DNA of 64,000 nt from G963663615 sp963663615 (GCA_963663615.1 OY760517.1:1364001-1428000); one strand, 5' to 3'; numbered from the stretch's first letter, positions 8,423 to 18,043 are shown. The notes: generated by a model from the sequence alone, not told the origin. Numbers and translations are program-made.

Positions 8423-10792
8423 ATGAGTAACTCAGTTTATGAGAACATTAGTAAAAATGATATTTCCAAAGTTGAACAATATTATCTGGAACTTTCCGGC
8501 AAAGAATTAATTTATCAGCCGACAGAAAAAATTCCGATTATCCAGGCACCGAATTTTCCTGTGTTGGGAAAATTAACAGCTTTAAGATTCATAGAATGGG
8601 TTCAGGAGAATCCTGGTGGTGTAATTTCACTTCCAACTGGAAAAACCCCTGAACATTTTATTAAAAATATTTCATATTACGTTCAAAACTGGGATAAATC
8701 TGAAGTAAGTGAACTACTGACCAAAATAGGTCTGGATGCTACAAAGCGTCCTGATATGAGCAATTTGAGATTTGTTCAGATTGATGAATTCTACCCAATC
8801 GATTCATTCCAGCATAACAGTTTTTATTATTATATACAAAAATACTATTTTAGAAGTTTAGGGCTTGATCCTGATAAAGCTCTCATGCTTAATGTTAATG
8901 AAATACCTACTGCTGAAAATATTCCTGTTCACCAAATATTCCCTGAAAAGAAAGTTGATTTGTCGCTTAGAAACCGTTTTGCAAGTAACCGAATGGAAAG
9001 GTTGCAAAAGCAAACAATTGAACTGGTTGACGAGTACTGCACTAATTATGAAAACAAAATAAACGAAATGGGTGGTATTGGATTTTTCCTTGGTGGTATT
9101 GGTCCTGATGGGCACATTGGTTTTAATATTCAGGGAAGTGACCATTATTCAACTACTCGTTTAATGGCTACAAATTACGAAACACAAGCTGCCTCTTCTT
9201 CCGATCTTGGTGGCATTGAGATTGCACGGAATCGTTTGGTAATAACAATTGGTTTGAAGACAATTACCAATAAACCGGATGCAACGGCTATTATAATTGC
9301 TTCAGGTGAGGCAAAGTCTAATATAGTACGTGATTCTATTGAAGCAGAACCAACTAATCACTACCCGGCAACAGTGCTTCAGAAATTAAAAAATGCAAGA
9401 TTTTATCTTACTGATGGTGCTGCCCTTCGTCTTAAGGAAAGAAGATATGCTGATATGGTTGCCGAAGAAGAGCTATCACAGTTTTCTATTGAGCGATCAA
9501 TTATAAATCTTTCCAAGGGTCTTAACAAACCTATGATGAGTTTAACCGAAGAAGATTACAAAAACGACAAGTTTGGCTCAATGGTATTGAAGCGTACAGG
9601 TAAAACTTTTAAGGAAATAAATCAGCAAATACATGATACTGTACTTAACAAATTCCAAAAGGGATTGGCTCCTGTAAATGGTGAAACAATTCTTCATACC
9701 GGTCCGCATCATGATGATATTATGCTTGGTTATTTACCGCATATTATTCACCTGGTAAGGGATTCATCAAACAAGCACCATTTTACCACACTTACAAGCG
9801 GATTTACAGCTGTTACCAATTCTTATATGCTTGAACTTGTTGAAAATCTTCGCGAGCATCTTGAAAATGAAGACTTTACCAAACGTTTTAAAGATCGCTA
9901 TTTTGATCCTTCTTTTATTGAGGGTAAAAAACGTGATGTAAATCTTTACCTTGATGGCATTGCTGCTGCAAGTCGCACATTAAAAAACGAAGCATCTGCC
10001 CGAAGACTACTGAGGAATATAATCGAGATTTATGAAGAAGACAATCCAAGGTACTTAAAGGACAGGATAGACGAGCTAATTAACTACTTTAAAACTCAGT
10101 ATCCGGGTAAAAAAGATATTGCACATGTTCAGAAACTAAAAGGTATGCTTAGGGAATTTGAAGAAGAAATTCTTTGGGGATACTTTGGCTTTAATACCGA
10201 TAGTGTATCTCACTTGCGTCTTGGTTTTTACCAGGGTGAAATATTTACCGAGAATCCTGAAATGAGCAGGGATGTGCTTCCGGTACTTAACTTGTTGCGC
10301 GAATTTAAACCAACAATTGTTACTGTTGCACTTGACCCTGAAGGCTCTGGTCCTGATACTCACTATAAAGTATTGCAAACTATTACAGAAGCCTTGCGAC
10401 TTTGGGAAAAGGAACATGATACTTCCAATGTGCGTGTTTGGGGCTACCGAAATGTATGGTTCCGCTTCCATCCGGCTGAAGCGAATATTTACGTGCCTGT
10501 TAGTCTTAACTCGTTTGCAATTCTTGAAGATACCTTTATGCGAAGCTACGGTTCACAAAAGGCTGCCAGTTTTCCAAGTTATGAGTACGATGGACCTTTC
10601 CACAAATTAGCCCAGCGTATTCAGGTTGACCAGTATGAAACAATAAGATTGTGTCTTGGCAAAAATTATTTCCTTAATAATGAATCGGCAAGAATACGAG
10701 CAACGCATGGTATGGTATTCCTCAAAGAGCTAACTATACAGGAATTCTATTCCAAATCCCTCGAACTAAAGAAAATGACAGAAAATCTTTAA
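8423..10792 (+). CDS. nagB: Glucosamine-6-phosphate deaminase fused to a PIG-L/LmbE-type deacetylase domain
   Basis: The N-terminal half (residues ~40-370) is a NagB/6-phosphogluconolactonase-fold isomerase: SLPTGKTP (~69, phosphate loop), FVQIDEFYP (Asp121 and Glu122 area) and GGIGPDGHIGFN (Asp229, His231). NagB converts glucosamine-6-phosphate to fructose-6-phosphate plus ammonia. The second half (~415-789) has PHHDD (His429-Asp432), the metal site of PIG-L deacetylases (usually PHPDD), plus a later DPEGSGPDTHYKVL that can give the second His. The fused architecture is known among Bacteroidota and could join deacetylation of an N-acetylhexosamine derivative with deamination; substrate coupling is inference. 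Start ATG 8423 has AGGA upstream. 789 residues; cytoplasmic. Confidence 0.88.
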   Translation: MSNSVYENISKNDISKVEQYYLELSGKELIYQPTEKIPIIQAPNFPVLGKLTALRFIEWVQENPGGVISLPTGKTPEHFIKNISYYVQNWDKSEVSELLTKIGLDATKRPDMSNLRFVQIDEFYPIDSFQHNSFYYYIQKYYFRSLGLDPDKALMLNVNEIPTAENIPVHQIFPEKKVDLSLRNRFASNRMERLQKQTIELVDEYCTNYENKINEMGGIGFFLGGIGPDGHIGFNIQGSDHYSTTRLMATNYETQAASSSDLGGIEIARNRLVITIGLKTITNKPDATAIIIASGEAKSNIVRDSIEAEPTNHYPATVLQKLKNARFYLTDGAALRLKERRYADMVAEEELSQFSIERSIINLSKGLNKPMMSLTEEDYKNDKFGSMVLKRTGKTFKEINQQIHDTVLNKFQKGLAPVNGETILHTGPHHDDIMLGYLPHIIHLVRDSSNKHHFTTLTSGFTAVTNSYMLELVENLREHLENEDFTKRFKDRYFDPSFIEGKKRDVNLYLDGIAAASRTLKNEASARRLLRNIIEIYEEDNPRYLKDRIDELINYFKTQYPGKKDIAHVQKLKGMLREFEEEILWGYFGFNTDSVSHLRLGFYQGEIFTENPEMSRDVLPVLNLLREFKPTIVTVALDPEGSGPDTHYKVLQTITEALRLWEKEHDTSNVRVWGYRNVWFRFHPAEANIYVPVSLNSFAILEDTFMRSYGSQKAASFPSYEYDGPFHKLAQRIQVDQYETIRLCLGKNYFLNNESARIRATHGMVFLKELTIQEFYSKSLELKKMTENL

Positions 10793-10798
10793 TAGATA

Positions 10799-10825
10799 AG
10801 CCCTCCACTGCGGAGGGCTTTTTTT
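10799..10825 (+). terminator. Intrinsic terminator of the nagB fusion gene
   Basis: 8-bp stem AGCCCTCC / GGAGGGCT, loop ACTGC, then seven T. It begins 6 nt after the stop. Confidence 0.95.
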
Positions 10826-10948
10826 ATGTTATGTTGGGAAAGCATACTCAAGTTTATAAAACGTTTTAATAATAATTGCCTTCGATTAATTCTGTATAAA
10901 CTCATAAAATAATTTATTCAATTATTAAATAAGAATTAATCACAATCA

Positions 10949-11308
10949 GATTTAATATTGCTGGTTGGTGGTATAAGAATGCTTGGCACCAACTACGATG
11001 GCTCACAGCATGGAGTATTTACCGATAAGAGAGATAAACTGACCAATGACTTTTTTATTAATTTATTGGATATGAATACAGAGTGAATTACAAAAGCTCA
11101 GGATAAGGAAATATATGAAGGAAGAGATAGACAAACCGGTGCAATTAAGTGGACTGCTACCAGGGTTGATCTATTATTTGGTTCTAACTCCGAATTACGT
11201 GCGTAGGCAGAAGTTTATGGAAGCTCAGACGCTGGTAAAATGTTTGTTCATGAATTTGTTGCCGCATGGAACAAGGTTATGAATCTGGACAGATTTGATA
11301 TTAAGTAA
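10949..11308 (+). pseudogene. katG: Remnant of catalase-peroxidase katG, C-terminal end
   Basis: One reading frame carries the last ~115 residues of KatG: LVGGIRMLGTNYDGS, HGVFTDKRDKLTNDFF, NLLDMNTE, EGRDRQTGAIKWTAT, DLLFGSNSELRA, AEVYGSSDAG, FVHEFVAAWNKVMNLDRFD, ending at TAA 11306-11308. Two nonsense codons interrupt it: TGA at 11084-11086 (where KatG has Trp after NTE) and TAG at 11204-11206 (where KatG has Leu). The other ~600 residues, with both active sites, are gone. The frame is otherwise intact, so decay looks fairly recent or the deletion was large. The stretch 10826-10948 before it holds nothing recognisable. Confidence 0.95.
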
Positions 11309-11335
11309 TTTATTGTTTTATAATTGTGTTATCTG

Positions 11336-11370
11336 GCGGATTGCAATTTATTGTGATCCGCATTTTTTTT
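11336..11370 (+). terminator. Intrinsic terminator left over from katG
   Basis: Stem GCGGAT / ATCCGC extended inside by TGCAAT / ATTGTG pairing, followed by ATTTTTTTT. It lies 27 nt after the katG remnant stop and was probably its terminator. Confidence 0.88.
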
Positions 11371-11398
11371 ATTAAATGTGGCTCTATTTTAGCCTGGA

Positions 11399-11414
11399 TG
11401 TGATATAGTTCACA
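11399..11414. promoter_or_regulatory. CRP/FNR-family operator, perfect consensus
   Basis: TGTGATATAGTTCACA is a perfect TGTGA-N6-TCACA palindrome, 126 nt before the start of the PrsW-like gene. Such sites are bound by CRP/FNR-family regulators; the cognate protein is not in the window. Confidence 0.65.
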
Positions 11415-11539
11415 AGTTAAAAGTATTTATAACTATGGTATAAAATATGTAGCACGTAAGGATTTAAAGCATTACATTCAGATTAAAATATTCCTGTTAA
11501 GTATAAAGGGTGATTGAAGTATAGTTAGGAGTTTTTTTA

Positions 11540-12940
11540 ATGAAAAAACTTAAACATTATATCAGAGCCGGGCTAATAAATTTTGTTGCTCAAATTGTAT
11601 TTATTCTTCTTTTTTATGCTTTTGGTAAAGAAGTATTTCCGGGAGATGACCTAACCTCAAAAGTTTATCTATTCCTAATTATCCTTACTCCGGCAGTAAT
11701 TTGGACCGGATTTTTTTATTTACAGGATATGTACGAGCCTGAACCGATTAGCTATTTATTTATGGCTGTACTTTCCGGAGCTGCTTTGGCTAGCTTGATT
11801 TCAATTCCCGTTGCTAACGAAGTTTTCCAAATAAACACCTGGTTTTATAATTCCGTATTCACCCTGGTATGGGGATCGCTTATTGTTTATGGAATGCTTT
11901 TTTCGGCAGTTGTCTATATTATTATAAAGTTTGGTTACTATCCTAAAAGTGAGTTTGATGAACCGATTGACGGTATAATTTACGGTGCGTTTATTGGTGC
12001 CGGTTATGCTTTTGTGTTAAGTGTTTCGTACCTGTTTTCTGGTGAAGCATTTGATATGTTTAACATTGCTTATGTTTCTTCTTCAAATGTTATGATTTAT
12101 GCTTCAACAGGTGGACTAATTGGCTCTTATTTGGGTAAAGCCAAGTTTTTTGAAAAGGGTAATCTGGAGAACTCGATAGTTTCAATACTTATTGGTGCAC
12201 TTATCGTAGGGGTCTATCATTTTCTAAAGGAATCAATATTTATTGCCGGTTTTGATAAGTACCTTATAGTTTCCCTGATTATAACGCTTGCATTTTCGTA
12301 TGCCATATTTGCTGTTGTTTTTATTTTGATGAAAAAGTTTCTGAATTCGGATTACGAGGTTGAATCAGTTGATAAACCGGATGTTGAATTCATTACTATG
12401 ATGATAGTTGTTGTTGCTATTGTTACCGGGCTAGCGTTAAAAATTAATGAGGAAATGCCGGGTACATTCAAGGATGAGAGTGCTGGTATTAGCTTAAAAT
12501 ATTCGTTCCGAATTGAGGATGAAAACCAGGACTCACTTAATATTAGAACTCTTTCTGAAACAAATTCTAAACCAATATTTCAGCGAAGATATAAACTGGC
12601 AGGTAAAAGCCCTTCATTTGGTATATATTATGTTGAATCTGCTGATTCAGCTTGTTGCCAAATAAAAGAGCAAAATAGTACAAATGTTTATCCGGTTAAT
12701 TATAATCCCAAAGGAGTTGTAGTTGACGGACATAAATCGGTTCGGTTACATTATTACTATACAAAGCTTGAAAGTAACAATACGGAATTTCCGCAAATAA
12801 TATATGGTTGCGAAGATCTGATAAAAGCCGATAATGGTTATTTCATCTTTAGCTATGAAGCACCTTCGGGAATTTTTTATGAAAGCTTATCGGTATATCA
12901 GGAGTTACTTAAATCTGTAAAGTTACTTAATACTAACTAA
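11540..12940 (+). CDS. PrsW-like polytopic membrane protein, probably not an active protease
   Basis: 466 residues with about eight membrane helices in the first ~295 residues and a ~165-residue soluble tail. The region YLQDMYEPEPISYLF followed by repeated helices, and later DEPIDGIIYGAFIGAGYAF, match PrsW intramembrane proteases (DxYEPEP and EPxDGxxYGxxxGxGFA). However, the family's EExxK motif would fall in 'GSLIVYGMLFSAVVYI' and has no Glu pair, and the usual ENxxY after the GxGFA block reads LSVSY here. HFLKES keeps the later His. It therefore looks like a PrsW-fold protein that lost catalytic acids. AGGAG precedes the start. Its end overlaps the convergent response-regulator gene by 8 nt. 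Confidence 0.7.
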   Translation: MKKLKHYIRAGLINFVAQIVFILLFYAFGKEVFPGDDLTSKVYLFLIILTPAVIWTGFFYLQDMYEPEPISYLFMAVLSGAALASLISIPVANEVFQINTWFYNSVFTLVWGSLIVYGMLFSAVVYIIIKFGYYPKSEFDEPIDGIIYGAFIGAGYAFVLSVSYLFSGEAFDMFNIAYVSSSNVMIYASTGGLIGSYLGKAKFFEKGNLENSIVSILIGALIVGVYHFLKESIFIAGFDKYLIVSLIITLAFSYAIFAVVFILMKKFLNSDYEVESVDKPDVEFITMMIVVVAIVTGLALKINEEMPGTFKDESAGISLKYSFRIEDENQDSLNIRTLSETNSKPIFQRRYKLAGKSPSFGIYYVESADSACCQIKEQNSTNVYPVNYNPKGVVVDGHKSVRLHYYYTKLESNNTEFPQIIYGCEDLIKADNGYFIFSYEAPSGIFYESLSVYQELLKSVKLLNTN

Positions 12941-14063
12941 ATTTTTCAAGTGACTCAGCTGCTTCTATGTCGTATGGTAGCATAACTTCGAATGTGCTAC
13001 CAACATCAACTGTACTGGTTACTGATATTGTTCCGTTGTTTTTCTCAATAAATTCCTTGCAGAGTACAAGTCCAAGACCTGAACCTTCTTCATCATTAGT
13101 TCCTTTGGTAGTATATGTTTGGGTAACATCAAAAACTCTTTCAAGCTTATCTTCAGGGATACCAATACCTGTATCTGTTACAGAAATTTTCACTTTATCA
13201 TCTGTAACGAATGCAGAAATTTTAATACTTCCACCTTCGGGAGTAAACTTAATAGCATTAGTAATAAGGTTTCTTAGCACAGTCTGAACCATACCCTGAT
13301 CGGCAACAATAAATATTTCATCATTAATTTCGCTAAATAGCTTAATCTTTTTCATTTTAGCCATTGGTGCAAATAGTGTGTTAAGGTCTGATGCAAGATT
13401 AGAGATACTGAATAAAATAGGTGTAACTTTCATTGTGCCCAATTGCGAGCGAGACCACTGGAGCAGATTTTCAAGAAACTTGAATGTATTATCAGCAGAA
13501 GCATAAACCTCTTCAAGAAGCTCCATTATCTCACTTTTTTCCATGTTGTCAAAATCATCCATTAAAATCTGCGATAATCCAATCATTGAGATAAACGGAT
13601 TTTTAAGGTCGTGTGCAACAATAGAAAAGAATTTGTTTTTGGTCGCAATTTCTTTTTTAAGTTCTGTCTGTAGTTTGGTACGTTCGAGATGGAATTTAAT
13701 ACGGGTTAAGATTTCTTCAACCTTAAATGGTTTTGTTACATAATCAACAGCACCAATTTCAAAACCTTTAATGATGTTTTGCGTATCCGCCAGGGCAGTA
13801 AGAAATATTACCGGAATATTTTTTATATCATCATTAGCTTTTAGTATTTTACAAGTCTCAAACCCATCAATGCCTGGCATATTAATATCAAGTAGAATAA
13901 GATCGGGTAAAATCTTTTCAGCCCGTTTTATTGCTTTTTCACCACTTGTAGCAATAAAAACCTTATACCCCTCTTTTTGCAAGAGTTCGGTAACTACATC
14001 AATATTTTGAGGCATATCATCTACAACAAGAATTTTAATATCCTGAGGTGTATAAATTTCCAT
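12933..14063 (-). CDS. Response regulator-histidine kinase fusion (REC-HisKA-HATPase)
   Basis: 376 residues, no membrane segment. A receiver domain comes first (residues ~8-125, DLILLDINMPGIDG with the phospho-acceptor Asp and TKPFK with the conserved Lys), then a HisKA dimerisation helix with the phospho-His in FFSIVAHDLKNPF (~160) and a HATPase domain (DTGIGIPEDK, GSGLGLVLCKEF). Such soluble proteins relay phosphate from another kinase. It follows the large hybrid kinase by 30 nt and is very likely its partner in one operon. No DNA-binding output domain is present, so the pathway's output is outside this operon. Confidence 0.92.
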   Translation of the reverse strand: MEIYTPQDIKILVVDDMPQNIDVVTELLQKEGYKVFIATSGEKAIKRAEKILPDLILLDINMPGIDGFETCKILKANDDIKNIPVIFLTALADTQNIIKGFEIGAVDYVTKPFKVEEILTRIKFHLERTKLQTELKKEIATKNKFFSIVAHDLKNPFISMIGLSQILMDDFDNMEKSEIMELLEEVYASADNTFKFLENLLQWSRSQLGTMKVTPILFSISNLASDLNTLFAPMAKMKKIKLFSEINDEIFIVADQGMVQTVLRNLITNAIKFTPEGGSIKISAFVTDDKVKISVTDTGIGIPEDKLERVFDVTQTYTTKGTNDEEGSGLGLVLCKEFIEKNNGTISVTSTVDVGSTFEVMLPYDIEAAESLEKFS

Positions 14064-14093
14064 TCCCGTACCACTATTAATTCTAAAACTATT

Positions 14094-17000
14094 TTAATTT
14101 AATTCGTTAATAAAATCAAGTATTCCATCTTCGTCATAAGTTTCAATAAACGAATTTATTTTATCTTTAAAAAATTGATATTCATCGTTGTTCAGATATT
14201 CAATAACTTCCGATATAATTGCAAAGTCACCAATATCTGCTGCTCGTGTAATTTTATCAATAATATCTTTTGGTGGACGTACAACATTTTTATTTCCAAT
14301 CATTTCATTTTCGTTAGTAACTTCTATCGGTTGTTTTTTATACTTCCATTGTAATGATAGCCGGGATGCAATTACATTTAATAATTCATCAATAATAACA
14401 GGTTTAGGTAAAAATGCATCGCAGCCAGAGGCAATTGTTGTTTCCTGTTCGGTATCCATTACGCTGGCGGAAAGTGCAATAACGGGTATTTGTTTGGAAG
14501 CAGGGTTGTCCTTAATTCGTCTTGTAGATTCAAAGCCATCCATAACAGGCATTACCATATCCATCAATATTAGGTCAGGTTTATGCTCAAGGGCATTATC
14601 ATAAGCTTCAAGACCGTTAGCAGCTGTAACAACATTAAAACCCAAAGGTTCCAGGCAATCAATTAAAATAGCAAGATTATTGCGGTTATCATCAGCTGCC
14701 AGAATTGTTTTTGCATCACCATGATAGCCTTCAACTTTTTGGTTAGGATTAACCGGGTTATCAATAATCTCCATTTCTTCGTCAAGTTTCAGAGTAACTG
14801 TAAATATTGAGCCTTTTCCCTCGGTGCTTGTTACTGTAATATTACCACCAAGCATTTCAGCAAATCGTTTTGTTATTGCGAGACCCAAACCGGTACCTTC
14901 CGATTTTTTTTCTCTTTGTCCGGTTTGTTTAAATGGCTCAAATATCTCATTTATTTTGTCCTCTGGAATACCAATACCTGTATCCGAAATCCTGAATTTG
15001 TAGAGGTTCTCTTCTCTGTAAACATCAAGTATAACTGAACCATCCTCGGTAAATTTAATAGCGTTACCAATTATATTAAACAATATTTGTTTGATTATTC
15101 GAGGATCGCCAGTTACGCTTTTAGGCATCTCGTCATTTTTATTATATCCAAATTCAAGACCTTTCTGGTTTGCCTTAACTCGAATAATATCCACTACATT
15201 GCCAATCAAATTTGAAAGATCGAAAGTTTCATAGTGTATTTCGAATTTTCTGGCTTCAATTTTCGAAAGGTCGAGTATATCATTAATCAGGTCAAGCAGA
15301 TGTTCACCGCTGTTTTTAATTGTTTTTACAGCCTTTTGTTGTGAATTATTTAATTCATCATCACGTCCTAAAATTTGGGCATAACCAAGTATTGCATTTA
15401 GCGGTGTTCTTAATTCGTGACTCATATTGGCAAGAAAATCACTCTTGGCACGACTATTATCTTCTGCCGCTACTTTAGCTTCCAATAATGCCTGCTCGGC
15501 TTTTTTGCGGAATGTTATATCAATTACACCTGCTATAACAACATTCTGACCATATGTTTCAAGCGGACTTAAACCAATTTCAACCGGAAATTCTCGTCCC
15601 GATTTTGTTAAACCTGTTAATTCGGTATCTCTGCCTATGTTTAGTTTACGCGGACTGGTTATATATCTTTTGAAAATTCCGAGCATTCGGTTAAAACGTT
15701 CAGGCATTAGTAAGTCAATATTTTTTCCAAGGAGTTCCTCGCCATCGTACTCAAAAAGTTTTTCAATAAGCCTGTTAACAAATACAATATTCCCGTCCGA
15801 ATCAAGAGAAAGCATACCAACTGGTGCAGCTTCAATAATATTACGCATATTCTCTTCACTTTGCTGCAATTGTTGGGTAGCTTTATATTGGTCGGTGATA
15901 TCAAAACCAACACAAATTACACTTTCAACATCCCAGGAGTTTTTGAATATAGGAACAAATTTTAAATTAAAATAGAGTTCGGAGAACGAAACAATTTCAC
16001 TAAGTTGTTTTCCGAGTAGAGATTTTTCAACAGATTTGAGTATTTCAGGCGAGTCTTTAAAAATATCGAATATATTATTACCAATCATATCACCGGTAGC
16101 CCAGCCAATAGTATCCAGAGCTTCACCCTCAATAAAATCCAATTTACCAAATTTATCGAAAGAAAAAATTATTAGTGGTGCGTTGGATATAACAGCTTTA
16201 AGGCGGGCTTCACTTTCATAAAGTTTAATTTCGGCTTCTTTTCTATCGGTAACATCAAACACCACACCGTGCATAACTTCCGACTCGCCATTTACATTTT
16301 TTATTATTATTCCTTGTGCAATCAGGTACTTTATTTCATCATCAGGGGTAACTATTCTGAAGTCTATATCAATAGACTCATCGCTGTTAATAGCATTATT
16401 TATTGCAGTTTTAGTGTTAATAATATCATCAGGATGTAGTGTAGCAATATAATCATCAAAGCTTTTAATTTCGAAAGCATCTCTACCAAAAACATCTTTT
16501 ACTCTTTCTCCACCCCAGGTTATGGTATCGGTGTTAATGTCCCAACTGTATGTGGTAATTTTTGTTGATTCGAGAGCAAGTTTAAGTTTTTGTTGACTAT
16601 TTATAAGTTCAAGCTCAGCACGTTTTTGTTCGGTCACATCTCTTGTAAAGCCGTAAGTACCAATAATTTCACCTGTTCGGCTTTTAAGGGGAAATTTGGA
16701 GGTAATAGCCCAGGTTGTATTGCCATCCTGCCAGTCTTCTGATTCAAGTTGGTTTAGTATTGGTACACCAGTTTTCATAATACTTTTTTCGTCTTCCAAT
16801 GCTTGTATGGTATGAGTTTTACCGAAAAGATCAGCATCAGTTTTACCAATTATTGTTTTATTGGAATTGAAACCAAATTTCTTTAAGGTAGCCTTATTTA
16901 CCATTATAAATTTGCTTTCTATATCCTTGAAGTAAATATTATCGGGCATAGAATCCAGAAGAATATCGAGCAAAAACTTTTCGTGCTTTACTGATTCACG

Positions 17001-17237
17001 ACTATCTCTGGTTTCCTTAAATTTGTAATAAAGAATAAGAAGCAGGAAAATAATAAACAATATTGAGGCTAATGAGAGTACAGGTATGTATTTTCCTATT
17101 ACAAGTTCTTTGTTTTCGTAGGATAGGGAAGAGGAAAGCAGGATGCCGCAAAGCATTACAAAAATTGCAATAGTAAGTATCTTTGCAATTAGAGCAAAGG
17201 GCAGGTTTATCTTATGCTTATCCTGGTAGTATTTCAT
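14094..17237 (-). CDS. Hybrid sensor histidine kinase with four PAS domains and a receiver
   Basis: 1047 residues. Two N-terminal membrane helices (~12-40 and ~50-72) have only a short loop between them, so sensing is probably by PAS domains in the cytoplasm. PAS domains lie at about 90-205, 215-335, 340-455 and 460-585, each ending in a D(V/I)T-type strand and coiled linker. HisKA follows with ANMSHELRTPLNAIL, then HATPase with DTGIGIPEDK and GTGLGLAITKRF, then REC with the Asp in LILMDMVMPVMDG, and a helical tail (~985-1047). First gene of a two-gene operon with the REC-kinase at 12933-14063. Ligand unknown. Confidence 0.93.
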   Translation of the reverse strand: MKYYQDKHKINLPFALIAKILTIAIFVMLCGILLSSSLSYENKELVIGKYIPVLSLASILFIIFLLLILYYKFKETRDSRESVKHEKFLLDILLDSMPDNIYFKDIESKFIMVNKATLKKFGFNSNKTIIGKTDADLFGKTHTIQALEDEKSIMKTGVPILNQLESEDWQDGNTTWAITSKFPLKSRTGEIIGTYGFTRDVTEQKRAELELINSQQKLKLALESTKITTYSWDINTDTITWGGERVKDVFGRDAFEIKSFDDYIATLHPDDIINTKTAINNAINSDESIDIDFRIVTPDDEIKYLIAQGIIIKNVNGESEVMHGVVFDVTDRKEAEIKLYESEARLKAVISNAPLIIFSFDKFGKLDFIEGEALDTIGWATGDMIGNNIFDIFKDSPEILKSVEKSLLGKQLSEIVSFSELYFNLKFVPIFKNSWDVESVICVGFDITDQYKATQQLQQSEENMRNIIEAAPVGMLSLDSDGNIVFVNRLIEKLFEYDGEELLGKNIDLLMPERFNRMLGIFKRYITSPRKLNIGRDTELTGLTKSGREFPVEIGLSPLETYGQNVVIAGVIDITFRKKAEQALLEAKVAAEDNSRAKSDFLANMSHELRTPLNAILGYAQILGRDDELNNSQQKAVKTIKNSGEHLLDLINDILDLSKIEARKFEIHYETFDLSNLIGNVVDIIRVKANQKGLEFGYNKNDEMPKSVTGDPRIIKQILFNIIGNAIKFTEDGSVILDVYREENLYKFRISDTGIGIPEDKINEIFEPFKQTGQREKKSEGTGLGLAITKRFAEMLGGNITVTSTEGKGSIFTVTLKLDEEMEIIDNPVNPNQKVEGYHGDAKTILAADDNRNNLAILIDCLEPLGFNVVTAANGLEAYDNALEHKPDLILMDMVMPVMDGFESTRRIKDNPASKQIPVIALSASVMDTEQETTIASGCDAFLPKPVIIDELLNVIASRLSLQWKYKKQPIEVTNENEMIGNKNVVRPPKDIIDKITRAADIGDFAIISEVIEYLNNDEYQFFKDKINSFIETYDEDGILDFINELN

Positions 17238-17420
17238 TTTACCCTACAAATAAATGTTTATTTACTAAAAATAGTTGTCTCAATGTAATAAAACGGTGCA
17301 TTAAATTGGAAATATTATTTTAATTTGAAATTATATGCTAATTAATAAAGATATAACTATTATAATTATATTCGAACATATTTATTATTTTTTTATAAAA
17401 AACACTAATCAGGATATTTT

Positions 17421-18026
17421 ATGAAGAAGTTAATAGTGTTACTTTTTTTTGTTATTGGTATTTGCAGTTGTAAGGAAGTTAATGAGCCAAAAGATATGAT
17501 TAAATCTTCAGTAAAAGAACATTTAAAGTTATACCCCAAAGCAGAGCTTGCTGATTTATACAAATTGTTTTTCCAGGGTGAGTTTGGTCCAGGTCATTTT
17601 GTTATTGATAAGGAAAAAGCGGACAAATATCTTTCCTATGAGTTGGCTAACGGCAAAAGTTTTAATGGACCCGATTTTTACTATTGTGGTAATAAGCAAA
17701 TATTTGTACGTGCTAATCTTTCGCTTGTGTATTCCGGCAGAGTTTCCAAGGAGTTGTTTCTGGAAGCATTTTTAAATAGTGCCGCTTATGATGATTATAT
17801 GAGTGTAGAGGATTGGCAGGTTGAGTGGAACGAGGTGTATTCCATAATAAAAAATATGAATTTGTCATTCGAGAATGAAAAGCAACATAAAATTAGTATA
17901 AACAATAATTTGAAGAATGGTATTTTTGTTGGGCATCATAGTCGAAAATTTGTTGAACTTTATGACCCCCATTACAGGGTAATGCTTAAAACTGAATACG
18001 ACAAGATGCTAAAAAAAGCGGAATAA
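17421..18026 (+). CDS. Lipoprotein of unknown function
   Basis: 201 residues with a lipoprotein signal (MKKLIVLLFFVIGICSC, lipid at Cys 17). The body has the block YPKAELADLYKLFFQGEFGPGH (shown here as positions ~37-58), which I recall from uncharacterised Bacteroidota proteins, and 'FYYCGNKQIFVRANLSLVYSG'. No enzymatic motif can be named. It stands alone, divergent from the hybrid kinase and convergent with the OsmC gene; the stop codon lies inside the shared terminator stem. Confidence 0.75.
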   Translation: MKKLIVLLFFVIGICSCKEVNEPKDMIKSSVKEHLKLYPKAELADLYKLFFQGEFGPGHFVIDKEKADKYLSYELANGKSFNGPDFYYCGNKQIFVRANLSLVYSGRVSKELFLEAFLNSAAYDDYMSVEDWQVEWNEVYSIIKNMNLSFENEKQHKISINNNLKNGIFVGHHSRKFVELYDPHYRVMLKTEYDKMLKKAE

Positions 18027-18038
18027 AATATTCCGCTT
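18011..18038. terminator. Intrinsic terminator between convergent genes
   Basis: 10-bp stem AAGCGGAATA / TATTCCGCTT with loop AAA. On the minus strand seven T follow, making it a strong terminator for the OsmC gene; on the plus strand the tail is weaker (TTAAAATTT) and the stem contains the stop of the lipoprotein gene. Confidence 0.88.
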
Positions 18039-18043
18039 AAAAT

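Noticed and set aside
4241..11086. TGA standing where Trp is expected in both the fucosidase (4241-4243) and katG (11084-11086) remnants, suggesting TGA is read as Trp.
   Set aside because: Both genes also carry other lesions (frameshifts, TAG, deletions), and TGA is the normal stop of the intact gene ending at 62929. Intact genes use TGG for Trp.
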